Part shown: in pieces, positions 53,301 to 64,000 of the stretch
How positions within the stretch are numbered: position 1 is the first letter of the stretch
Layout: the number at the start of each line of letters is the position of its first letter
Source of the DNA: Notolepis coatsorum
Lineage: Eukaryota; Chordata; Actinopteri; Aulopiformes; Paralepididae
Length of the DNA stretch: 64,000 nucleotides
Direction: 5' to 3'
NCBI GenBank assembly: GCA_963971535.1
Contig: OZ020587.1
Location: forward strand, 154,912,682 to 154,976,681
Position numbers and translations under genes: made by a program
Notes under the pieces: generated by a model
The model's database searches: none
Seen by the model: the letters and a program-made list of their open reading frames with translations, nothing else
What the model was told of the DNA's origin: nothing

Positions 53301-54391
53301 GACCGCACTGCTCGCACACCCCCTGAGGCGGCCCTGGGTGGCACTATAGTGGGCAAACGATGGTACCGCTGGAGACAGGGGGGTATCCTCCCAGAGATGT
53401 AAGCTCTGGAGGAAAGAAGAATGTTCGGATACTCAGTCTGTTCAATTGAAGAAAGGGGTTCTCGTATAGATCCAGTCCTTGTAATCCAAATGCTCAGCAA
53501 CAAAGCAATAGCTGTAATCCAATTGCCCGATAGCAATGACGATAGCCAGCCAGCTTCGGTCCACGAAGCTAGCCCGAGGTAAGATCTTCAAGGTGGTTAA
53601 ATCCAAACGACAGTGGGTATTAACGAGGCTCTTCTCCACAGTAGTACGTTCCACAATCACTATAATCCAACCAATACTGGTTCTGCAATCACCGCCGTAG
53701 GTTCCAATATGCACATGTCCAGTAGGTCCACGACTAGGCCCTCCTCGTGTATTGGCACTAACTACTAAGTCCACGCACACTTGCTAAGGTTGCACTAGTT
53801 ACTAAACGAACGAACTGCTTGGTAATGTCACACACGAACGAACACGATTCACACTAAATGACGACTCTTTACTTCACATTAAGCTAAGTCGAACTTGACG
53901 TTATTGCATTAACTCTGACACTTTTACTATTCACTTCGCACGTTAGGTTCACAACACTCTGTTTAGACTAACTGCTTCACACTACATTAGAATCACACTA
54001 CCGCTGCTGCGCCTTCCACAATATATATACTTAAATGGCTTTCTAGTGCCAAGCCTCAGCTCTCGTCTCGAATCAATGCGCCGGCACCAGGCATGTTCCA
54101 ACATGCCCAGACTCGCCTTTGAACCTGACTTCAGGGGCGCGTTGTCTGGCGCCGAGAACGTCAAGGGCGTTATCCAATGAGGAAAGTAATATTACTAGGA
54201 TTCAAACGCAGGCTTAAAGGGAGATAACTTATATATATAAATAATATACAAGGTATATAAAACAATAAATGTAGATTCTCAGCTTTAATCTGGCCCTTCA
54301 CAACAGCCGCCTCCTAATTAGTCCGCACCTAATTAGTTAAGGGAGACAGATTAATTGCTCCATTGATGCTTGTTGTGAGGAGTAGGTCAAT

Positions 54392-57300
54392 CTACAAAGT
54401 CAGTGGGTCATGGTCGTCATCAGGGGAGTCAGGGAGCTCCGGCAACTCTATCAGCTTCGCCACGGGTCGGGTGTAAGTCCGCCCTTGGACTATGACTTCT
54501 GCCGCTCTGACCTTCCCATCGGCACCAGTAATCACTCTGCTCACACGGCCGGCCGGCCACGTAGCTCGGGGTAGTGACTGGTCTATGATCATAACGACTG
54601 TGTCCACCTTCAGGTTGTCCCTGTCCTTTACCCACTTCTGATGGGCTGGAAGGGAGGGTAGGTAGCGTAGGAGGAAGCGGGCCCAAGACGGGTCGATCTG
54701 TGCTTGGTTGTGTCTCCACATCCTCCGTCCGTTCCTGTCGTTCTGTCTGTACACCGTCTGAGGAGGGGCCGGGTCCGGCCGCCCCATCAAGAGGTAGTTT
54801 GGGGTGCTGGGTTCGAGGTCAGCTACGTCGCTTGGAGCGTAGCTGAGGGGGGTGGAGTTCGGAACTCCCTCTTCTTGAGCCCATGGTTCTCTCACAGGCA
54901 TCGCGTCTAATGTCAATAGCCTCTCAACGGGCTGTACGAGAGAGTGGCCTGTGTCGCTCACCTTTGTGTAAAGGCAGCGTGTGGACGTTGGTTGGCTGGC
55001 AGGTCCGTAGAGGGGGCCCTGGAGCGTCCACCCCAGTCGGGTCTTAACCGCGACTGGGCATCCTTTGGATCCGATGTGGGCCGCCGTGGTTGGGACAATG
55101 AGGTCCGCGTGGTCGGAGCCTATGAGCAGGGTCGGGGTGGCGCCGTCGATGAGCGGTATAGGCAGTCTGCGTAGGTGCGCGTACTTCGCCATCAGCTGTG
55201 GGATGGGGTAGTCGTAGCTCGACAGACCTATGTCATGGCTGGTAAATGCCTTAGTGATGCTGTACCGCTTCTCGGGCTGCTCGACCGCTGCTATTGTGAA
55301 TGAGACGTTTTCGCCCTTTATGGTCTTTAGGTCTCGCTGAATAGTACGGATTGTCATTGTTTCTTCGGTACCCCGCAGGCCCAACTGGGCTGCGGCGGAA
55401 GCGAGGAGGAGAGTCTTTTCTGACCCGTCGTCGAGGACGGCATAAGTGTCCAGGACCTTGTCCTCATAGCTCAGGAGCACTCTGACCACTTTGATGAGCA
55501 CTCGGGGGCTCCCACTATACGTGGGGTCGATGTGGAGCACTCCTGTTGGTGGGTTGCCTTGTAGGGCTAGTCTTCTCTTGGGGGCCTCGCACAGTGATTG
55601 GCGGTAAGGGGCGTCTGGGGGGTCAGCCTCAATCCACTGATCCATTTCGGCGATGGTCAGTCCCTGGAACGCGTCGCACTGTGCCAGCCAGTGTCCTCTG
55701 TGGCAGTAATAACAGGCGATCTTCCATTCCTCTGTGGCGGGGGCGTTGTGACTTGTCTGTGGTGACACCGACTCGGCCTGGTACGAGTAGCACCGTGACT
55801 CCCAGTGTCCGCTGCGGCAGTCAGTACACCAAGGGGGGGGGTCAAGACTGGTCTGTGGTGACATCGCCTCGGCCTGGTACATCACCGTGATGGGCCGACT
55901 TTGGTTTCCTGGTGGGCGTTTGTTGCTCTCATGCAGGACTTCTAGGTGGGCGCCGTCACACTTGCCACACCTTTTCTTGAGGCGGCACTCGGCTGCCATG
56001 TGGCCGCGTGCGCAGCGGAAGCAGCGGCGTTTATCCTCAAGCCACTGACCTATTTCGGCTGTAGTTAGGTCTTTGAAGGCGTCGCACTGTGACAGCTGGT
56101 GTTCACTGTCACAGTACTGACAGACAGCCTTCCACTTCTCCTTGGCGTGGGGGTTGTGGCTCGTCTGCCGTGACACAGCCTCGGCCTGGTGCATCACAAT
56201 CACGGACCGGCGGTTGTCGTTGAACCTTCTCGGTCCATCTTTAGGGTTAGAGCCACCCCACTCGAACGTGTCTAGTCGTAGACTGCTGACCTCCCTGGCT
56301 AGGAAGTCAGCAAGGTCTAGGAGGGATGGTTCTGGGCCGTGGGGGTCACGGTGGTCTCTCTGCCGCCGAAAGCTCTCTTGACGGGCGGGAGGGAGCTTCT
56401 CCAGTATCCGCTCCACGTTGGAATTGGCATATAGTTCATATCTCCCCTTCTCCTTCTGTGACCCGAGCATCCCTACAAGGGATTGCACCTTTATAGAGAG
56501 GTCATCTAGTGCTCTATTGTCTTTAGCTGGGGGGAGGCGGTCGATATCCCGTATTTCTTGGATTACTTAATCCCATATGCGTCCATAGCGCGCGTCGAGG
56601 GCCACCAGAGCATCAGAGTAGGGGGTTCTTGAGTTCGAATATGCCAGCGCTATGTTATGCGCTCTGGGCACTTTAAGGTGCTTGAGGAGGATGGCATATT
56701 TATAAGACTTGTCGTGTACCTCGGACATGATAGTCTCTAAACACATGCGTAGTTCCGTATACTGTGCTCTGTCCTCACGCGTAAAGTCTGGGAACGTGGG
56801 TGTTCCAATGTAAGATGCCATGGATGGCTGGGACACCGATGCGCATAGGGGGAGGGGCCTCCTTGGCGAGTCTCCCCATACGTGGGGTCGTGGGTTAGTG
56901 CTGGGTGGGTACCAGAGGCCGGGCCCCCAGGTACTGCTCCTCGGTGCTGACTGTGTATGAAACTCACCCCTGGGTTGGGTCGGGGGTTCGTAACGCAGCG
57001 TCTCGGGGCTGAGGTCGGGGCTGTACTGTTCCTCCTGGTCCGAGATGGGTTCGTGCGTGTGGGCTTGATGTCCTCCCTCGTCCTCCGCTAGGTCTTGAAG
57101 TCTCTTAGTTAGTTTCTCGGCGACGTAGGTGGGATCTTCCCGTTGGCTGGGTCCCGTATAGACTGGTCGGGGAGGGGGCTCGGCGACGTAAGCAGGTTCT
57201 TCCTGTTGGCTGGGTCCCGTGTAGATTTGTCGGGGAGGGGAAGGTGCCCTCGACCCGTGTCGTGATGATCTTCTGGAGCTCCTGGTGGAGGAGTGGGGGG

Positions 57301-58131
57301 TCGCCCTCTGGATCAATTGCTCTATCATCTGCGCCTGCAGACGGTCTCGCTCCGCTTCGCGCTGTGCATTGGTGCGGTCTCGCTGAATGTTTTCTTCAGC
57401 CTGGAGGCGCCTCTCTTCCAGTCGGATGCGTTCTCTTTCTATTGCAGACTGTTCGCGCGCACTCTGTTGTTGCGCTTGGAGACGTTCTCTTTCAGTGGAT
57501 GCTGTTAGCGTGGCGATCAAGGCTTGTGCTAGTCTCTGGTCAGCCTCGCTGGGGGATGACACTGATGAGGGTGATCTGGCGCTGACAGGACTTGGTGGTG
57601 ACCTGTTCTCTTTACGCACTCCGAGGTCCATCTCTTGAGCGCTGCTTCTTACTTTCTCCCGCGCCCCGAGGTCCATCTCTAAGACGCGGTACTCTTCTCT
57701 TGGGTGCGCGCCGAGGTCTATCTCGGGTGCGCGCTCTTGGGTCTCTTGCGTTCAGAGGTCCATCTCGGTGGCGCTGTCTTTATCCTTTGGCCCTCCGGGG
57801 TCTATCCCGGTGGCGCTGTCTTTATCCTTTGGCGCTCCGGGGTCTATCCCGGTGGCGCTGTCTTTGGGTATAGTCACGTCATGTCCCGCTTGTTCCCCCC
57901 GTGAGCTAAGTCAGTTTCGTTTGAACCCACTGGGGTCTCTACTGGTGGGGCCGACAAGTCGATTAGGTTGGACATGCTTAAGCTATTAGTTTTATCCGCG
58001 CTTAACGTCTTTTTAGATAAGCTAGGAGGTAGAACGACAGCGTAGTCCTCCAAGTGTGGAGGTGGCTGACGTTGGCGCCTAGGGCGCTCTAGTTTGGGAG
58101 AGCCGTTTGGAGAGTGTCCGCCGCTGGCCAT
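54392..58131 (-). pseudogene. BEL/Pao gag-pol remnant (gag, protease, C-terminal integrase)
   Basis: Begins MASGGHSPNGSPKLERPR at 58,131. A shift near 57,880 falls in a 36-bp tandem repeat (KDSATGIDPG units). The main frame then runs from MDLGAREK (57,676), with a Glu/Arg/Gln-rich coiled segment, to a TAA at 56,567-56,569. It continues in the same frame to 54,392. Zinc knuckles follow: CQYCDSEHQLSQC, CFRCARGHMAAEC, CGKCDGAHLEVLH, then two further CxxC modules (CTDCRSGHWESRC, CYYCHRGHWLAQC). The aspartic protease shows VLDDGSEKTLL. At ~54,830 the sequence jumps to YLLMGRPDP and the WPAGRVSRVITG block, the C-terminal integrase-linked domain of BEL elements. RT, RNase H and the integrase core are deleted. 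Gag would form particles; nothing here could replicate alone. Confidence 0.8.
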
Positions 58132-58167
58132 ATCACTATTAATATGATATTAAGATTACTGATACCC

Positions 58168-58186
58168 TCCGGCTCGAAGGACCAAT
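58168..58186 (-). other. Primer-binding site of the BEL element
   Basis: On the minus strand the bases just after the 5' LTR read ATTGGTCCTTCGAGCCGGA. From TGG on, this fits the complement of a tRNA 3' end (CCA). The tRNA identity was not determined. Confidence 0.6.
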
Positions 58187-59374
58187 TGTAACTGAGGGGT
58201 TACAAAACCCTGACTGTATTAAAGATTGTGATAGATTAAACCACTGCTAATTATCATTATTATTACTTGCCATAAAGTACAGTTATAATATGGCAGACAC
58301 TCAGAATAATACGGCACGGTGACAAAGAAATATCATTTAGAATATTTATTATTATGCAGCAATTGTACAGAATGGGAATTAAGGGTTGCGCTTGTATGGC
58401 GAAGAATATGAATAAAGTCAGTCAGTAGCAAAGTCAGTTGGAATGAATAATTCCTAAGCTGGGATACTAGACTAAATGCCGCCTGGCGTAGGGTGGCACT
58501 ATAGTGGGCAAACGATGGTACCGCTGGAGACAGGGGGGTATCCTCCCAGAGATGTAAGCTCTGGAGGAAAGAAGAATGTTTGGATACTCAGTCTGTTCAA
58601 TTGAAGAAAGGGGTTCTCGTATAGATCCAGTCCTTGTAATCCAAATGCTCAGCAACAAAGCAATAGCTGTAATCCAATTGCCCGATAGCAATGACGATAG
58701 CCAGCCAGCTTCGGTCCACGAAGCTAGCCCGAGGTAAGATCTTCAAGGTGGTTAAATCCAAACGACAGTGGGTATTAACGAGGCTCTTTTCCACAGTAGT
58801 ACGTTCCACAATCACTATAATCCAACCAATACTGGTTCTGCAATCGCCGCCGTAGGTTCCAATATGCACATGTCCAGTAGGTCCACGACTAGGCCCTCCT
58901 CGTGTACTGGCACTAACTACTAAGTCCACGCACACTTGCTAAGGTTGCACTAGTTACTAAACGAACGAACTGCTTGGTAATGTCACACACGAACGAACTG
59001 CTGTAACACGATTCACACTAAATGACGACTCTTTACTTCACATTAAGCTAAGTCGAACTTGACGTTATTGCATTAACTCTGACACTTTTACTATTCACTT
59101 CGCACGTTAGGTTCACAACACTCTGTTTAGACGAACTGCTTCACACTACATTAGAATCACACTACCGCTGCTGCGCCTTCCACAATATATATACTTAAAT
59201 GGCTTTCTAGTGCCAAGCCTCAGCTCTCATCTCGAATCAATGCGCCGGCACCAGATGTTCCAACATGCCCAGACTCGCCTTTGAACCTGACTTCAGGGGC
59301 GCGTTGTCTGGCGCCGAGAACGTCAAGGGCGTTATCCAATGAGGAAAGTAATATTACTAGGATTCAAACGCAGG
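58187..59374 (-). repeat. BEL 5' LTR, truncated at its U3 end
   Basis: Matches the split LTR from TGTAACTGAGG to AAACGCAGG, then stops ~93 bp short of the other LTR's end. The sequence that follows is unrelated (TGTCGTATATTTC). Confidence 0.8.
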
Positions 59375-61250
59375 TGTCGTATATTTCTAAATGAAAACAT
59401 GAATAAAGCAACTATAAATGTACCAAAATGTTGAGTTACAAGAAGGAGCCGGAAAAACACCATGTTGGTTGAAAGAGGGTAGACAGTTGACTCCCCAGAC
59501 CAGATGGCTGACCTTTAAGATAATCAATGACCCCTCAAGACTATATTGAGGTAATCAGGAAAGGAGTTGGTATTTTAGTGTACTGGCCACTGTGAGAAAC
59601 CCTCCCCCTGTCAAATAGCTACCTACCGCAAGGCCACAGAGGTCACTAAACCAAATAGCCTTGTATACGTCAAACAGGAGACCATTTGGCATTCTATAGA
59701 GATTGAGTAAAACCCCCGTTCCCAACAGCACATTCTAAAGGGAAATGGTCATCTCAAACAGACGAGGAAGGAGATAATTATCTTTGAAACAGGAACCAAC
59801 TGAGAATAACAGTTGAGATCAAAAGGTCATATTTAAGTAATTTCAGGTTAGAACGGCAGCTGCTGCTGACTAGGGTACAGAGGTCAGAAAAGGTGACACC
59901 AACGGTGGGAATCTCCATTTCACATCACAGAACTGCCACCAGTTAAAACAGTGCAAATCAATAATATACTAATAGGTTTAGCAATTTCATAAATTACATG
60001 TAGGCATAACTCTTAGAACTATTAGAATAACAGAAGTCACCATAAGGAATAAAAACTCTTAATGCTAAAAAGATAAACAACTATACAATATTGGTCATAT
60101 GATTTAATCAGGAAACAAAGTGTTCTATTGAAGGACGGATATGGTTTGTTGTCTGGGCACTGAGAGTAGTCTGTTTCTTCAATCTAGACTATGTAAACAT
60201 TTTGTCACAAGAAAACATGAGGAGATGGCACGCATTAAACTAATCCCCTCATCAAGTAATGATTAAACAGCCCGACAGATTCTATGGTGAACGGTTGTGT
60301 CAGCAGAATAATTGTGTAACATGTTGTCGCAAGACCCAGGAGGACGTGTCACGACAGACAAGTTCCTGCTACAAGGAATTTGTCCAAATAGGGAAGCCAG
60401 ATTGTGGGAGTGACGTGACTAGACAGGGCAGGGAAGGTCTCTCTCTCTCTCTCTCATAAAAAGGGCTGATGGCGACGGAGAGAGACACACACCAGAAGGG
60501 ACCTGGAGACTGCACACACACCCGGTGACGGGAGCGAGGAGACGGAGAAGGATCCCTGGGGCCGGTGACACAGCGAAAGGGAGACACCGATGACAGAACG
60601 ATCGCCTCGCAGCAGGGGAGCCAGACTCCACCGAGGGTAGACGAAACCAAGCGCTTCTATGTTATGCAGATAACATAGAAACAGAGAACAGAGTGATGGG
60701 GTTCGGGCCAGATTGCTTAACGAGATAGAGGAGACCTGCTTATAATCGGTACGACTGAGTAATGTTGTTTTTTGCCAGACCGTCTATCGAGGCTTCACTC
60801 TTAGAATCGGCGCGTATGACAGGCGAGCTTTGAAAGACGTTTCATGCAGATCTGTTGTATCGTGGTCCGACATAATCTGCTTAAAAGATTCGCCTTTAGA
60901 ACGAATCTTGGGGAGGTATTGGTTGATTGGGGGTGAGATTTAGACAGGTGAACTCCCCGACAGCGCTAATATGAAGATTGAGAGGATGGGAGGTTAGAAT
61001 GACGGGGGGAAGTAACCTTTGGAATAATGCACTTGTGGGAGAAAAGCGTGGGGTAACTGCACATGAGATTAGAATTTAGGAGAATATTGTGTGAAATGGG
61101 CGAGGTAGGAAATGCGTTTAGGATGAATGTGCGCAAATGAATGGTATGCTTATGAATGGGACATTGTTTTGCTAAGTATATGTGTTTGAATGGATGAATG
61201 TTAGGAGCTATGAGAGAGTGCCAGTGTATTTTTGTATCATTATGGAACAT
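59375..61250 (+). other. Possible start of another LTR element; no gene
   Basis: Starts with TG exactly where the BEL LTR breaks off, as expected for an LTR element inserted there. A (CT)n run at ~60,440-60,456 is followed by CATAAAAAGGG, TATA-like, at ~60,456. A short perfect hairpin lies at ~60,655-60,680 (TTCTATGTTAT-gcag-ATAACATAGAA with minor shift). No primer-binding site, second LTR or pol motif is in view, so this is tentative. Confidence 0.3.
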
Positions 61251-64000
61251 GGGTGATCAAAACGGCAGCGGAGAAACCATAACACTGTCCAGGGACTAGG
61301 TTAGCGAGCGACGTTAGCCGCAAGGACAGCGGGACTAACGTGTGGACGCTGTGTTGCGTTGTCGAGTGAATTGAATGAATGGCAAGTGTGATGGAACCAA
61401 GATGATGTGTAATGTTCGTTGAAATTTTTCAAAACGGTGGTGTTAAGGGCTAAAAATAATGTAGAAGCGATCAAAATAAACGGAGTGTTTGGAGCTGATG
61501 ACGTCACTGGGAGCGTCTAAGCTTGGGGAGCGTTGGATGTAAAATACTGTGTATTTCGGTCAGGCGGGGCCAAACGGGCGAGCGTACTAGAATAAAGATA
61601 ATAATATATGTTTTGTGAACGGGGGCTAAATAGGATTAAAGTTATGTTGCGGGGTATAGCAGGGGTTGTGTAGACGTCGCGATGTGTTGTGCCGCTCGGA
61701 TCAACAGGATAATGGGCCGTTTAGGAGAAGTGATGTTGGATGCTAAGCTAAGCTAATGGAGCTAGCAGTACTGAGCTAACGAAGCTAAGATGCTAAGCTA
61801 CCTGTGCTAACAATATAGCATGATTGAACTCTCGGGGAATATCGCGTGATGCTACTCTTGGTGGCTGGGACGGGAACTTAGAGAGGCGGAGGACAAGGAA
61901 CTTCCGGTGTAGGGGGTTCTGGGGGTTGTGGTTTTGTGGTTGAGGTGGAACGTCAAGTTGACGTCTTGGTGTGGTGTTACGTGATGACGCACTTGCGGGG
62001 GAGGGCGTGGGTGCCTCCCGCAGGACGTTGTGAGTACTGTAGTGCGTTGGTGGTGATGGACAAACGTTCCAGCGGAGGGCAGTGTTGCCTATTTGATAGT
62101 TACACCTCTCCTTCACAGGTAAACGAGGTGCAGTAGGCAACGGCAGAACAGTTGTGGTTATTATGGGGTTTTGAGTAGCGACCATCTGTGGGAATTTGTA
62201 AAGTCTTTTTATCGGGTTTTTTCAGTTGTTGATGACGAATGTATATACTTGTTTTGTTATCAATCTGTATTTGTTGTGGGGCCAGGTGTGATGGCGCTAG
62301 TGGGATAGGAGTGAGATGGGTGTGTGAGTTTGTTTGTGACTTTGGTTAGAGTAGTTTGTTCTAATTATAGGCTGCTGATGTGAATGAGTGTTGGGACATG
62401 TGGACGGTATGTGTCTGTCTGCGCATGCGCGCCACGGTCGGTCGGCGCTAGGAGGTTGGACTATGGGCTTTTGTTGTGGCAGTGGTCATTGGAGGGCTGT
62501 AGAGGGCGATGTTGGTCAGGGATGGTTGGAGTGAAAGCAGCGGCGTTGTGTGGTGGGGTTTGCGTGAACCCCCCCCCTTTTTTCTCCTCTGTCTCTTCCT
62601 CCCTCGTTCACACTCTCCCCTTCCTCCTTCCCTCCCTCCCTCCCTGTCTCTCTATCTCCCTCCCTCCCTCCCTCCCTCCCTCCCTCCCTCCCTCCCTCCC
62701 TCCCTCCTTCCCCGCCCCTCTCCGCTCCATCCCTGTCTCCCGGCTTGACTTTGTGGGATGACAGGTGCGCAAAGGGAGTTTTGGTCAGGATGGATTGCCT
62801 TTATGGGGGGATTGTGTATTGGTTATATTAATATAGTGTTACTTGCTAAATTAGGGTTACATAAGGATAAATAGAATACGCATGGTCAATTTGGAGCCCC
62901 TCCCCCCCCTCCCTCTATGTCTCTCCTCCCTCCCTCTCTCTCCCTCTATCTCTCTCTCCCTCCTTTTTCTCTAGTTACTGTTGGGCGGCCAGGGTTGATT
63001 CAGGTTGTGGTGCCCCGGCAGTAGGGTTTGAAGTATGGTGTTAGATATTAGGAGCTCCATGCGGACTCTTTTAGTCTGATTAAAGTTAAGGTTTGATTTA
63101 GGTTGAAGTTGGCAGCGGGTGATGGAGTTAGTGTTTGATGTCCTGTGGGTTAACTGGACCAGGCAATACGGGGTAGTCTGCTAATTAGGTATAGACTGTT
63201 TTGGGTTTAGTTAATGTTGGATTGTGAGCCCCCCCCCCCCCCCCCTTCCTCCCCTCAGTCCCTGGATCCCTGTATCCCTCCCTCCTTTTTCTCTTCCCTC
63301 CACCCCCCCTCTGACTCTCCTTGTATTTCTCCCTGTGGTTCACCATCCCTGGGTTTGCGGCATGTTGTGGGCATTTGGTTGTATGTTTATTTGGGCTGCG
63401 TTGTTATTGTGTATGTGAAGTAGGTACCGGATGGGCGTTGGCCTGTCTAGGTGCAGGTGATGGTAGGATGAGTTATGATATTCTTTGTGTAAAGGAGCTT
63501 GGGGTGTTTTCGTTCGGATTCGCGACTGGAGGAAAGCGCTTTGGGCTGAGAATGGAAGGTTCCTTGTGAATTCAAGGATCTGGAGGATATTGCGGTGGTG
63601 TAGTACGGGTGTCCATGAATTTATTAACATGGCCAGCTGTGCTATGTGACGGTCAGGGTTTTAGTGATCTAAATTACTAAAAGTTTATTGTTTTCCCTGA
63701 TTGGTAGTTGGAAGCAGTGACAACACTAATGGATTTTTATTAGTGTTGTGAGGGGGTAATGGTTGTGTGTAAGGATGTAAGTATGTGTGTGGGGATGAAT
63801 GAAATTGATGTTGTATGAGGAGTGTGAAGCAAAAGCGAATAATACATTTAGTCGATACGCTAATCGGGCATTTAAAGTAAGAAATAAGGTCAGGATGAAC
63901 AGATTCATCAAGCAAAGAGAGATTGGAACGGATGAAGGACCAGGTTTACCAAGAGTATTAGACAATTGATAGGCATGGGACTAATGATTATGTTTCCCAG
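61251..64000. other. No gene recognised
   Basis: Fairly GC/CpG-rich around 61,260-62,130, with repeated GCTAAGCTAAG words at ~61,740-61,800. Further right it is T/G-rich on the plus strand. All frames are short and without motifs. It could be the long leader of an LTR element or host intergenic DNA. Confidence 0.4.
62618..62715 (+). repeat. (CCCT)n low-complexity tract
   Basis: TCCC/CCCT tetramer runs, nearly pure at 62,658-62,708. Related C/T-rich tracts lie at ~62,898-62,972 and a C-run at ~63,229-63,245. Confidence 0.9.

Larger units (their letters stand above)
48139..53336. mobile_element. hAT element, 5.2 kb, non-autonomous, carries an L2 LINE
   Basis: Ends CAGGGCCGCCTGGGAG and, as complement, CAGGGCCGCCTCAGGG, flanked by a perfect 8-bp duplication GGTGGCAC (48,131-48,138; 53,337-53,344) inside a BEL LTR. 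No hAT transposase is seen. Interior: C-run, (AT)n, (GA)n, LINE-derived satellite, inverted repeats and an L2 LINE. Its ends match the 75-bp MITE at 23,073. Confidence 0.9.
47826..54305 (-). mobile_element. BEL/Pao 3' LTR, split by a hAT insertion
   Basis: LTR parts 47,826-48,138 and 53,345-54,305 are contiguous in the copy at 58,187. Read on the minus strand the LTR starts TGTTGTGAAGGGCC next to a purine-rich AGGAGGCGGC (a polypurine-tract candidate) and ends CCTCAGTTACA. The joined length is ~1.27 kb. Confidence 0.75.
54306..59374 (-). mobile_element. BEL/Pao retrotransposon, internal part and 5' LTR
   Basis: Minus-strand element: 5' LTR at the right (58,187-59,374), primer-binding site, gag-pol remnant, polypurine tract, split 3' LTR at the left. 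The RT, RNase H and most integrase codons are absent, so it is non-autonomous. The two LTRs are nearly identical where both exist, apart from a few small indels. The insertion is therefore fairly young. Confidence 0.85.

Overview
The window looks like a repeat-dominated stretch of a teleost fish nuclear genome. The evidence is an L2-type LINE with the 3' tail common in fish, tRNA-derived SINEs with the 'TTGAGCAAGACACTTAACCC' core, hAT, DIRS, CACTA and BEL/Pao elements, a GTTGCTAGGGTG minisatellite, GT-AG introns and a 200-N assembly gap. The species cannot be told from the sequence. No ordinary complete host gene is visible. The only host-like coding piece is a damaged immunoglobulin-like fragment near 2.1-2.8 kb.

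Layout. 1-4.5 kb: LINE tails, the Ig-like fragment and a possible LTR end. 4.5-16.3 kb: one Tx1/L1-like LINE (ORF1 plus ORF2) broken by a 1.55-kb unclassified insertion (7,672-9,219) and a 5.3-kb DIRS-like element (10,114-15,438). The DIRS-like element carries a 5S rRNA-like sequence. 16.3-18.3 kb: a second LINE on the minus strand, running into the gap. 18.5-21.2 kb: two copies of one SINE, an L2 tail and about 1 kb of unique-looking sequence. 21,183-47,721: a nest of three elements. The outermost is a hAT-type element with a perfect 8-bp target duplication (GTAATAAG). Inside it lies a decayed DIRS element. In the last bases of that DIRS element sits a 19.9-kb CACTA/EnSpm-like element (27,571-47,478, CACTGTAAAA ends, TA duplication).

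The CACTA-like element is the most interesting object. It has an uninterrupted 886-codon gene for a C2H2 zinc-finger DDE transposase. Behind it is a seven-exon gene that splices in frame into a 530-aa SAM-domain protein. Upstream is a tandem array of 253-bp units, each holding a 115-bp exon-like module. Both ends carry subterminal arrays that share the 12-mer TGTAATATCACA. By analogy with plant CACTA elements the two genes may act together as transposase and end-binding accessory protein; that is inference.

47,826-59,374: a BEL/Pao LTR retrotransposon on the minus strand that has lost its reverse transcriptase region. One LTR is split by a 5.2-kb hAT element (8-bp duplication GGTGGCAC), which itself holds a 5'-truncated L2 LINE with a long open frame. 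59.4-64 kb: no recognisable genes; it holds low-complexity tracts and possibly the start of another LTR element.

Insertion order can be read from the nesting: hAT before DIRS before CACTA on the left, BEL before hAT on the right, and the Tx1-like LINE before its two inserts.
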